Source of the DNA: Bacteroidales bacterium
Lineage (GTDB): Bacteria; Bacteroidota; Bacteroidia; Bacteroidales; ML635J-15
Direction: 5' to 3'
DNA: 6,411 bases
Assembly (NCBI GenBank): GCA_028701945.1
Contig: JAQVPT010000211.1
Coordinates: 1-6,411, forward strand
In this document: positions 1 to 6,360 of the stretch, piece after piece
Numbering within the stretch: the stretch's first letter is position 1
Layout: every line of letters starts with the position of its first letter
Translations under genes and position numbers: made by a program
The notes under the pieces: generated by a model
The model's input: the letters and a program-made list of their open reading frames with translations, nothing else
The model's database searches: none
What the model was told of the DNA's origin: nothing

Positions 1-998
1 TGCATAGCTTCCTTGATGCCAGTCCACACGTTTTCGCCTCCATCAAAGCCAAGTTCGTTATAATTTAGTTCAAGCTTTACTTTTTCGCAGTCAGCAAAGA
101 AATCCTGAGACAAAATATCTGTCATAATTTTTGCCATGTGAAGTCCGCTTTGCACTCCGTGTTTTTTATCCTTCGCAATAAGAATCAAACCAGCAAAATA
201 TCCTATAAAAGCAGGGATTTTTATAAATCTTTTAGGAAAACCTGCACTAGCCATCATGAATTTAATCATTTTACTAAACTTAATATTTATACTTGCTGGA
301 AGATAGTGTTTGCCGTTTTCCCCATTATATGCCGCAGCAACTATACATTGAGCAACGCCAGTTACATGAATTGCTGTTGTTCCACCATTGGGAAAGAAAA
401 TTGCTGGCATTTTTTTAAATCTTTCAACAAAAACATCTTTCCAGATAGGTATTCTGCCTGGCATTTCACCAAAAATATAAGGCAGTTCAATTATCATAAC
501 ATCAAATTCACCAGCGACTCCCAGACCAATTATTGCTTCTGCCTGTTCTATTCTACATTTTATATATGGATGATGTGCCGACAATTTACCGTTTTGAATT
601 CTGTCAAAATATGTAAAATAAGAGTTCATAATTACGCATCGTCTTATATTCGCCCTTTTTGCTGCTCTGCATATTTTTAAACATTGTACTACCAGTCTTT
701 CGTAAAAAAAATCAGAAGCAGGAGCTTTCGGGGTAATTCTATCGTCTGGACCAAGTGCATAAACGAATGTATCATAATCTTTACCTTTAAGTAGCTCAAA
801 TATTTCATCTTCGCTCATGGAAAACAAATCGCCATAACATGTAGAAATTTCTGCTGGATACCAATCCTTTTCATTGATATTTTCGTCCAAAGCTATGGTG
901 GAGACATTAGCTCCTTTTTTCATAAATTGCAATGCCGAATAGTATCCTAAAAACCCTGTTCCGCCAGCAATAAAAACGTTTTTTACTATATGGTTCAT
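1..998 (-). CDS. NAD-dependent epimerase/dehydratase (extended SDR), C-terminus cut by window edge
   Basis: The reading frame stays open from the ATG at 996-998 to the left edge, giving 332 complete codons without a stop; the C-terminus lies outside the window. The N-terminus carries a Rossmann dinucleotide-binding loop, GGTGFLG (residues 12-18), after a short beta strand (NVFIAG). The usual YxxxK catalytic pair appears as Y145-I-K-C-R149, so Arg replaces Lys, after N125-S126 at the expected catalytic Ser position. These features point to the NAD(P)-binding extended or atypical SDR superfamily, which acts on nucleotide sugars and similar substrates in the cytoplasm; the actual substrate cannot be told. 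The start codon directly follows the TAG of the preceding SDR gene, in the same frame, so it is very likely co-translated as the last visible gene of the dnaJ-like operon. The Lys-to-Arg change may mean altered or lost oxidoreductase activity. Confidence 0.85.
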   Translation of the reverse strand, partial: MNHIVKNVFIAGGTGFLGYYSALQFMKKGANVSTIALDENINEKDWYPAEISTCYGDLFSMSEDEIFELLKGKDYDTFVYALGPDDRITPKAPASDFFYERLVVQCLKICRAAKRANIRRCVIMNSYFTYFDRIQNGKLSAHHPYIKCRIEQAEAIIGLGVAGEFDVMIIELPYIFGEMPGRIPIWKDVFVERFKKMPAIFFPNGGTTAIHVTGVAQCIVAAAYNGENGKHYLPASINIKFSKMIKFMMASAGFPKRFIKIPAFIGYFAGLILIAKDKKHGVQSGLHMAKIMTDILSQDFFADCEKVKLELNYNELGFDGGENVWTGIKEAM

Positions 999-2036
999 CT
1001 ATTTTATTTTTACAAAAAACCGATTAATAAGTTCTTGATCAGATTTACGTAAAGCCTCCAATGGTTCGGATTGCTTAATAAGCCTGTTTTTAATAATTTC
1101 TTTGAAAAGACTAGTTACTGTCCTTTGTAACCCAGAAACTTTGCTTTCTTCATTTTTTAAATAAGACTCCAGAGTATCCTGTCTAAATTCTAATAATTTT
1201 TCGAGGTCATCACCATCTTGATAAAAGCCACAGTGAAAATTGTGTTCTGCAAAAGAATTATCTGGAAAGTTAACTTTTCCTAGACCAAATATTTTAAAAG
1301 ATCTGTGCAAAAACTCATAATATGTACATCTGCAACTTGCACCGCCCCCAAGGTTAAATAGTTTACCAGAAATTTTGTCTTTATTTGATAATGCGTTAAC
1401 GAATGCTCTTCCAGTATCAGCAGGAGAACAAATTTCCATGGAAGTCGCCAAAGGCATGTGAAACATCAATTTCGAAATTTTGTGTCCACCCATGATTGCA
1501 GTAAGTCTGAAAATACTCCACTCAAGTTTACTATTTGTAATTATTTCTTCTGCTGCTATCTTAGTTTTTGCATATTCATCTCCAAGACTTGGAAGAATAG
1601 GATCGTCAATGTAAATATCAGGATTTATAAGTCTATCACCATAAACCGAAATCGAAGAACTGTATAGGAAAAAAGCATTTGGCGATAATTTTTCGAGATT
1701 TCTTACTAAATTCATTGTGCCAATAGTATTAACTCTGTGTGCAAGTTCTGGCTCATCGTCAGCCAAAGGCGGAATAATAGCTGCAATGTGAATTACAAAA
1801 TCTTTATCCGCACATACACTCGCAATATCTTCATTATTAGCAATATCGCCATATTTAAAATTAATTTCGTTATTAAATTTTGAAAACATTTTTCGTGTTT
1901 TCCGATTGTCTAAATCGAATACGGTTATTTCAAATATGTCTTTTTGTTGATATAGCTGCTTTAGAATTTCATACCCCACTGTTCCGGATGCACCGGTAAG
2001 CAATACTTTTGTTTTTGAATTCATATAATTATTCAT
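999..2036 (-). CDS. NAD-dependent epimerase/dehydratase (extended SDR)
   Basis: This 345-residue protein is a complete extended short-chain dehydrogenase/reductase. Visible motifs are the GASGTVG nucleotide-binding loop (15-21), an acidic patch D41-L-D43 after the second beta strand that favours NAD over NADP, VIHIAA (81-86), the catalytic Ser region YSSSISVYG (125-133) and YAKTK (155-159) with Tyr155 and Lys159. The length fits nucleotide-sugar epimerases and dehydratases, but the substrate is unknown. The C-terminal 90 residues are Lys/Glu-rich and match no specificity I recognise. The ATG at 2034-2036 overlaps the end of the cbpM-like gene by 8 bases. A second ATG at 2022-2024 gives the more usual spacing of a few residues before the first strand and is an equally plausible start. 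There is no clear Shine-Dalgarno at either, so translational coupling is likely. It ends with TAG, immediately followed by the next SDR start. Confidence 0.9.
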   Translation of the reverse strand: MNNYMNSKTKVLLTGASGTVGYEILKQLYQQKDIFEITVFDLDNRKTRKMFSKFNNEINFKYGDIANNEDIASVCADKDFVIHIAAIIPPLADDEPELAHRVNTIGTMNLVRNLEKLSPNAFFLYSSSISVYGDRLINPDIYIDDPILPSLGDEYAKTKIAAEEIITNSKLEWSIFRLTAIMGGHKISKLMFHMPLATSMEICSPADTGRAFVNALSNKDKISGKLFNLGGGASCRCTYYEFLHRSFKIFGLGKVNFPDNSFAEHNFHCGFYQDGDDLEKLLEFRQDTLESYLKNEESKVSGLQRTVTSLFKEIIKNRLIKQSEPLEALRKSDQELINRFFVKIK

Positions 2037-2322
2037 TTTCGTAAAGTCTTAATCTGTTTTTAAGAGTGTTTAATTCTTCTCTCAATTCTTTTTCTTTCTC
2101 TAATAGATTAAATACGACATCAATTCCTTCTATGTTAACGTTTAATTCGTGATAAAGACGAATCATTTTCTCAAGGTCGCTTATTTGATCTTGATGTATG
2201 AATTGGTTATGTTCGATAATTACAATTTGAATAAGTCCAGTTTTGTACAAAGCATCAATAAATGAAATTTCAATTTCGTAGGTTGAACAAAGTGTTGTTA
2301 TTGATATTAAATTTTTTTCCAT
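2029..2322 (-). CDS. cbpM: CbpM-like chaperone modulator (MerR-type HTH)
   Basis: A 97-residue protein with an N-terminal segment that looks like a MerR-type helix-turn-helix (ISITTLCSTYEIEISFIDAL, then GLIQIVIIEHNQFIHQDQI) and a C-terminal helix rich in Glu, Lys and Leu (about 70-96) that could form a coiled coil. In E. coli, CbpM binds the J-domain of CbpA and inhibits its co-chaperone and DNA-binding activities. The size, fold pattern and position directly after a CbpA-type DnaJ gene support the same role here. Sequence similarity to E. coli CbpM is weak by eye, so the call rests largely on context. The start ATG lies one base after the TAA of the dnaJ-like gene, and an AAGG (2327-2330) four bases before the ATG runs up to that TAA, which suggests coupled translation. 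The gene ends inside the start of the downstream SDR gene. Confidence 0.75.
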   Translation of the reverse strand: MEKNLISITTLCSTYEIEISFIDALYKTGLIQIVIIEHNQFIHQDQISDLEKMIRLYHELNVNIEGIDVVFNLLEKEKELREELNTLKNRLRLYENE

Positions 2323-2323
2323 G

Positions 2324-3208
2324 TTACCTTAGTTTTTGTAATTCTTTAAATAACTCTATTTCTTTTTCGCTCAGGTTTGTAGGATTTTTAATATGATATG
2401 TGATTATTAGATCTCCAAATTCCCCTTCTTTCTTATAAACAGGAAATCCCTTTCCTTTCAATTTTACTTTAGTTTCGTTTTGTGTTTCAGGTGCAATTTT
2501 AAGTTTAACTTTTCCATCAAAGGTATCAACCATAATCTCTCCGCCTAAAAGTGAAATATAAAGATCCAAATTAACATTTGAATATAAAGTACTACCATCT
2601 CGTTTAAACTGTGTCCGATTATTTATGATAAACTTAATGTAAAGATCTCCATTTGGTCCACCATTCAATCCTGCTCCCCCTTTTCCTTTTATTTTAATAT
2701 CCTGTGCATTCTCCACACCAGCAGGTATCGTCAGTCGTATGTTTTTATTATTGACAGTTAATACCTGTTTATGCGTTGTATAAACATCTTTTAAATCTAA
2801 ATGCAATTCAGCATGAAAATCCTGACCTTTAAATTTTTGATAATGACTTTGTCTAGAAGATGTTCTTGCTCCACCAAACATGGATTCGAAAAAATCTGAA
2901 TATTCTTGGCTTGAAAACCCTTGCTGATTTGATTGATAATGAGTCTGCTGTTGCTGTTGTTGGGCTTTTTCATAAACCTCACCATGTTTCCAATCCTTAC
3001 CATACTTGTCGTATTTCTTACGATTTTCAGGAGCACTTAATACTTCGTTCGCTTCATTTATTTCTTTGAATTTCTTCTCTGCTTCCTTGTTGTCCGGATT
3101 TAAATCAGGATGATACTTACGGGCGAGTTTTCGATAAGCGGCTTTAATTTCCTTTTCCGTTGCGGATTTCGAAACTCCTAAAATTTTATAATAATCTATA
3201 AATGCCAT
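2324..3208 (-). CDS. cbpA: DnaJ-class co-chaperone, CbpA type (no zinc finger)
   Basis: A 294-residue J-domain protein. The N-terminal J-domain (about 4-70) contains the HPD tripeptide at 33-35, essential in this family for stimulating the DnaK ATPase, followed by helix III/IV sequence ending KKYDKYG. Next is a linker with a run of six Gln (83-88) and a Ser/Gln-rich stretch in place of a long Gly/Phe region. There are no CxxCxGxG zinc-binding repeats, which separates it from classical DnaJ and matches CbpA/DnaJ type II. The C-terminal substrate-binding domain (about 130-290) shows typical strings such as LTIPAGV, IKGKGGAG, GDLYIKF, LLGGEIMVDT and LKGKGFP. It is the first gene of the operon with the CbpM-like gene and two SDRs. 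The leader is A-rich with repeated ACTAA and no Shine-Dalgarno. The protein is probably cytoplasmic and a DnaK partner; the gene symbol reflects type, not proven orthology. Confidence 0.92.
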   Translation of the reverse strand: MAFIDYYKILGVSKSATEKEIKAAYRKLARKYHPDLNPDNKEAEKKFKEINEANEVLSAPENRKKYDKYGKDWKHGEVYEKAQQQQQQTHYQSNQQGFSSQEYSDFFESMFGGARTSSRQSHYQKFKGQDFHAELHLDLKDVYTTHKQVLTVNNKNIRLTIPAGVENAQDIKIKGKGGAGLNGGPNGDLYIKFIINNRTQFKRDGSTLYSNVNLDLYISLLGGEIMVDTFDGKVKLKIAPETQNETKVKLKGKGFPVYKKEGEFGDLIITYHIKNPTNLSEKEIELFKELQKLR

Positions 3209-3236
3209 TAGTTTAGTTTATTTTAGTTTTTTTTAT

Positions 3237-3265
3237 CTTATAGTTAGTCTATCCTTATTAATCAA
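3237..3265 (-). promoter_or_regulatory. Candidate sigma70-like promoter for the dnaJ-like operon
   Basis: On the minus strand TTGATT (3260-3265) and TATAAG (3237-3242) are separated by 17 bases, close to the classical -35/-10 arrangement, with the start codon about 28 bases downstream of the -10 box. In Bacteroidota the usual promoter consensus is different (TAnnTTTG near -7), and that form is not seen here, so in AT-rich DNA this could be a chance match. It is the best candidate in the gap between 3209 and 3433. No heat-shock operator such as CIRCE is visible. Confidence 0.3.
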
Positions 3266-3433
3266 CTTGCGTTTTAAATCACTCCAATATTGCAATTATT
3301 CAGTTCCCGAGTCGTTTTATTTTCTATCTTCTGTCTGCTTATTTGTCAGTGCCTTTCATTTTCTAAGTATCTGCAATTTTTTTGATAAGGCATCGGTTGT
3401 AACATTGACAATTTGCTTGCAAATAGTGTTAGA

Positions 3434-3916
3434 TTATTGTTCTATAATTTTCCAGTAGCCTGTTTTGTCACTTCCGATGCGTTTTATTATTCACATTTTT
3501 TTTAGTTCTTGAATATGTCTTTTTATGGTTGCCGTAGAATATCCTACAATGTCGGCAAGTTCTCTATAATTTGCTTTTAGATTTTGTTTTAAATGCAGCA
3601 AGATGTTTCTTTTTACAGAATTATTTACTAGGTCATTTACAGGGGCATTTTTAATTTTTACAGGGTCATTTAGGGGGTCAACAAACAGAATGTGCATTTC
3701 TCGATTTTTCAAGATATGGTTTTCTCCAAGCAATAAGTTTTCAAAAAAATGCAATAAAAATTCAATTGTAGCGTGAATACTCTTCGTGTGATTTTTGTAA
3801 TTCGCTCTTACCAACGCATTTCGAAAACACCATGAATGCTCTGCAAACATATCGTTGTCTCCAATATCTTCTTGTGTCAGTTTTTTTATGTTGTCATTAT
3901 TTTTCAATCTTTTCAC
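3434..3916 (-). pseudogene. Fic-family protein remnant: C-terminal part with winged HTH, interrupted by TGA
   Basis: The frame opens with a GTG at 3914-3916, three codons after a TAA, and encodes 141 residues before a TGA at 3491-3493. The segment FAEHSWCFRNALVRANY (24-40), the region to NREMHI, the DPLNDPV...NDLVN linker (80-98) and a C-terminal helix-turn-helix (about 102-140, ending TATIKRHIQELKK) match, from memory, the part after the Fic core in Bacteroidota Fic/AMP-transferase proteins. The catalytic HPFx(D/E)GNGR motif is absent here and from the 318 bases upstream, so the 5' half is gone. After the TGA the same frame continues as IIKRIGSDKTGYWKIIEQ to a TAA at 3434-3436. That is the expected end of the winged helix, and a Gly (GGA) is expected at the TGA position. 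I therefore call it a doubly damaged gene. A short expressed HTH protein cannot be excluded. Confidence 0.7.
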
Positions 3917-4234
3917 AATAGTTTACTTTCTATTTTGAAGCTTTAGTTTGTTTTTTACAACTGGTGGCAGCGGTTTATATATCACATTTAAAACATCCAA
4001 CAATCCTCAAAAATAACATAAAGTATGAATATTTCATAAACATTTTTAACTTTTCCCATGACAGTTCATACAAATTACAACAACCTAATACTAATCCCTT
4101 GTGAAAATAGTGTTTGCAATTTTAAATTCAATGAAAATTAAAAAAAATAATATGATTTATAATGTATTTGCGTTAATATTGAACTAAAACTACAGAAAAC
4201 AGATAAAAAATCATTTCAAGACAAATAAAGCTTA
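3917..4234. other. Gene-free AT-rich gap
   Basis: I see no credible coding sequence on either strand in this stretch between the Fic remnant and the HEPN-like remnant. I searched it by eye for the missing Fic core (HPF...GNGR) in all minus-strand frames and found nothing. It holds a perfect inverted repeat with 6-base arms and a 3-base spacer at 4024-4038 (TATGAA/TTCATA), with no T-tract that would make it a terminator. One short GC-richer patch, CTGGTGGCAGCGG (3961-3973), stands out against the surrounding AT-rich sequence. It may be leftover from the events that removed the 5' end of the Fic gene. Confidence 0.6.
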
Positions 4235-4717
4235 TCAAGACTTAGTTAAACTAAAACTTAATATTAGTTGATATAAAACGCTTAAAATCAAACTTTTTGT
4301 CAATGATTTATTTCTATAAATTTCAGCCAATTCCGTCATCAATATATCTTTTGTAGTTTCTGTAGGAACTTTGTCAATCACTTTTGCTGTTAATGATTTT
4401 AGAATATGGAAACTATTTTCTAAGTAGCTTTAAGTTGGAGTTTCTACGCCGTGTAATAGGTAATTTCTAACTTGTCTTATTTGACTTAATTAATCTGACT
4501 CTTCTACTGTTAAAATATCTTTTTCTCTTAGTATCTTAAAGTCAGAAATAATATATTTCCTTGAACTTATTTCTTCTTCCGTCAAAAACTCTCTTGCTGC
4601 CTTTTCTAAAAAAACCCAGCACTTAACGTATGACACAAAAACAGATGCCTTTTCTGTAGGAATGTTGAGATTATCAAAATGAGCTTTAAGATTCGGTTTC
4701 TTTCTAATCATAGTCAT
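4235..4717 (-). pseudogene. HEPN-like remnant with two in-frame TAA codons
   Basis: An ATG at 4715-4717 opens a 75-residue frame that stops at TAA 4490-4492, but the same frame continues as plausible protein. After the first TAA come 19 codons containing QIRQVRNYLLHGVETPT, then a second TAA (4430-4432), then SYLENSFHILKSLTAKVIDK and more, up to TGA at 4235-4237. The last 25 or so codons look less protein-like and the true end is uncertain. R-N-Y-L-L-H (4451-4468) fits the RxxxxH signature of HEPN-type helical domains, and the preceding FKILREKDILTVEES resembles the helix that usually comes before it. The visible 75-residue product would lack this motif. It overlaps the RelA/SpoT fragment by 14 bases in another frame, so it may be a separate coupled gene or the frameshifted C-terminus of the same protein. 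The HEPN assignment rests on motif shape only. Confidence 0.6.
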
Positions 4718-5300
4718 GTATCAATAGGTCATTCAATATTTGGTCTGAGATTGAATCTTTTGAATCAATATTAATATGGTCTAAATAATCGTTTAGTTTT
4801 TTAATATCTACAGATTTTGTAGTACTCAGATAGTTATTTAGTAAAGATGTATTTCCAAGATTTTGAGCCATATTTCTTGACATAATAGAATTAATCAAAT
4901 AATTAGTTAACTCAAATTTATCAGTTATATTTTTCTTTCTCTTGGTCCTTTCAGCCATTGCAGACTGTAATCTTTCAAGTGCAATTTCGCCACTTAAAAC
5001 AATTTCGTTAATCTCATCAAGAATTGCCAGTTCTTCCCTTGATAAGTCCCCTGAAAATGGTTTATAAACAAGGTCGTGCTCAACTTCTGACCACGCATGC
5101 ATAAGAACAGATGCAACTTGAATTTCGGCTAAAGTGTTATGGTCTTTTTCAGTTAGATTTTCTTCTTTTAATTTAACTCTATAATGTGTTACCCAATATC
5201 CTGAGAACCGCTTTGTGTATTTAGGAGTATGAGCTGAATTAGGAAATTCTTTAGTTCTTTCGATATGAAAAATTTCCTTTATTTTTTGATCACGCTTCAA
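4704..5300 (-). pseudogene. RelA/SpoT-family alarmone synthetase fragment, N-terminus missing
   Basis: This 198-residue frame carries the second half of a RelA/SpoT-type nucleotidyltransferase domain: GYWVTHYRVKL (34-44) and EIQVASVLMHAWSEVEHDL (59-77), whose EIQ Glu corresponds to a catalytic residue of (p)ppGpp synthetases. A long helical C-terminal part follows. The N-terminal portion of the domain, with the ATP-binding Arg/Lys residues and the metal-binding Asp, is absent. Upstream, the frame runs only about 24 codons into the 3' end of the lipoprotein gene before a TGA (5370-5372). The only possible start nearby is a TTG at 5298-5300. A functional synthetase is therefore not expected. 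The fragment resembles the stand-alone GTP pyrophosphokinase-like family rather than long RelA. It ends in TAG and overlaps the HEPN-like frame by 14 bases. A short expressed protein remains possible but unlikely. Confidence 0.75.
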
Positions 5301-5322
5301 ATATGTACATGCTTTCCCGTTC

Positions 5323-6264
5323 TTATTGTCCCCATTGTGCAGAGTATGCGTTACTAATTTTTTGTTCTTTCAATGTTGTTAGATCGAGCAAATATATTTT
5401 ACTAACCCAAGTGTTCGATTTCCCTTCTCTTTGGTCACGCTTGAATAAAATAAATTTACCATCAGTCGAAAAAGTTGGGTCATTAAAGTTACCCGTTTTT
5501 ATTATTTCTATTTTCTTTGTCTTTATATCAATTTTTTGCAATGAAGCATCTTCTTTAAAGTGCATAAAACCAGGCGAATAACGAAAAACCACATACTGTC
5601 CTGTCGGGTCAAGTTGTGGTTGAAAGTAACCGCTACCAAACTTTGGGTCAAATTGTCCTTTGTATTCAACCAATAAGGTCGTGTCCGATTTGTCTGTGAA
5701 GTAAATGCTACCTCGAAGTGAGAAAACGGATTTGTCGCCAAGTGTCTGCCTTGAAAAAAAACTTGGTTCTAAATTATTATAGATAACGCCTTTAGAACTT
5801 ATATCCGAACCTTTGTAAATCATAGACGTGTCGGATACAACTGTTGTTTTTCCGTTTGGGTCAATTAATAATGTTTTTATATTAAGCTTGGAGTGTCCAA
5901 CAACTTCATAGAGTATTTTTCCTGAGAGCCATTTTTTTCCAGTCTTTAAGTCAACTGAAAAGTAGTCATTGAAATAGCGTTCACCACCAGATTCTGTAGG
6001 CGATGTTTTACCAAAAACAAGCTCACCTTTAAAACCAAAAGTCAAGGTGTCACCAGATACTTTTAAAGGTTCGTCAAGAAATACTTGCTTGTCTGTCGCT
6101 TTAAAAATAATTTTTTCCTTGCTTGCTGTCGGGTTGTAAAGGTAAAGTCCGTCCTTATCTTTGAACAAATAAATCGATTGCTTCGGTTTAGAAGTCAGTC
6201 CTGCAGAACAGCTTATTAAAGTTGTAACTATCAAAATTAATATGTTAAGTTTTATTGTCTTCAT
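5323..6264 (-). CDS. Lipoprotein with TolB/PD40-like beta-propeller repeats
   Basis: A complete 313-residue protein with a classic lipoprotein signal: positive start (MKTIK), a hydrophobic stretch (6-17) and a lipobox L-I-S-C with the lipidated Cys at 19. It should be exported and anchored in the inner or outer membrane. The C-terminal half contains at least two PD40/TolB-like motifs, PQLDPTGQYVVFRYS (216-230) and DPTFSTDGKFILFKRD (262-277). A blade-like KIYLLDLTTLKEQKISN (289-305) follows. The middle is beta-rich with alternating Gly/Asp turns and no catalytic motif that I recognise. A weak purine-rich AGAAAG precedes the ATG. No specific function can be assigned; such propellers usually bind proteins or glycans. 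Its own promoter may have been displaced, because a group II intron ends 22 bases upstream. The RelA/SpoT fragment follows immediately in another frame. Confidence 0.85.
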   Translation of the reverse strand: MKTIKLNILILIVTTLISCSAGLTSKPKQSIYLFKDKDGLYLYNPTASKEKIIFKATDKQVFLDEPLKVSGDTLTFGFKGELVFGKTSPTESGGERYFNDYFSVDLKTGKKWLSGKILYEVVGHSKLNIKTLLIDPNGKTTVVSDTSMIYKGSDISSKGVIYNNLEPSFFSRQTLGDKSVFSLRGSIYFTDKSDTTLLVEYKGQFDPKFGSGYFQPQLDPTGQYVVFRYSPGFMHFKEDASLQKIDIKTKKIEIIKTGNFNDPTFSTDGKFILFKRDQREGKSNTWVSKIYLLDLTTLKEQKISNAYSAQWGQ

Positions 6265-6289
6265 TTTCTTTCTAAAATGGTTTATAGTC

Positions 6290-6323
6290 GAGTCGGAAAG
6301 AGGACTTACACCCCTTTCCTCTC
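6290..6323 (-). ncRNA. Group II intron domain VI with branch-point A
   Basis: A basal GAG/CTC pairing (6321-6323 with 6290-6292) and a nine-pair upper stem (6311-6319 with 6295-6303, one G-U pair) enclose a seven-base loop. An unpaired A at 6293, seven bases from the intron 3' end, is in the right place for the branch-point adenosine. Three bases (GAC) follow before the splice site. Confidence 0.85.
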
Positions 6324-6326
6324 ACG

Positions 6327-6360
6327 GAACCGTACGTGACAGTCTCCTGTCATACGGCTC
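6327..6360 (-). ncRNA. Group II intron domain V
   Basis: Exactly 34 nt, the standard size. The lower stem pairs GAGCCGTA with TACGGTTC and includes the AGC catalytic triad near the 5' end. A two-base bulge (CG) lies on the 3' side. The upper stem pairs GACAG with CTGTC and is capped by a GAGA tetraloop of GNRA type. All diagnostic elements of an active-site domain V are intact. Confidence 0.92.

Noticed and set aside
138..680. A 180-codon plus-strand open frame
   Set aside because: It lies antisense to the convincing SDR coding sequence at 1-998, and its Cys/Phe/Asn/Tyr-rich translation has no recognisable domain.
3411..3424. Near-palindrome ATTTGC-TT-GCAAAT after the Fic remnant, as a terminator
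   Set aside because: The spacer is only two bases, the stem is AT-rich and short, and no T-tract follows on the minus strand.
3267..3458. A 63-codon plus-strand open frame, hydrophobic, possibly a small membrane protein
   Set aside because: No ribosome binding site or charge pattern of a membrane protein is visible, and it runs antisense over the readthrough tail of the Fic remnant. It looks like a chance frame in AT-rich DNA.
3491..3493. TGA recoded as Gly (genetic code 25 of SR1/Gracilibacteria)
   Set aside because: The Gly-rich genes in the window use GGN codons throughout and contain no in-frame TGA. The neighbouring remnant is also interrupted by TAA, so decay is the simpler explanation.
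4024..4038. Inverted repeat TATGAA/TTCATA as an operator or terminator
   Set aside because: The arms are short and AT-rich in AT-rich DNA, there is no T-tract, and no intact gene is placed to be controlled by it; a chance repeat is likely.
5303..5581. A 92-codon plus-strand open frame opposite the lipoprotein gene
   Set aside because: It is fully antisense to the well-supported beta-propeller region and its Cys/Ser/Phe-rich translation matches nothing I know.
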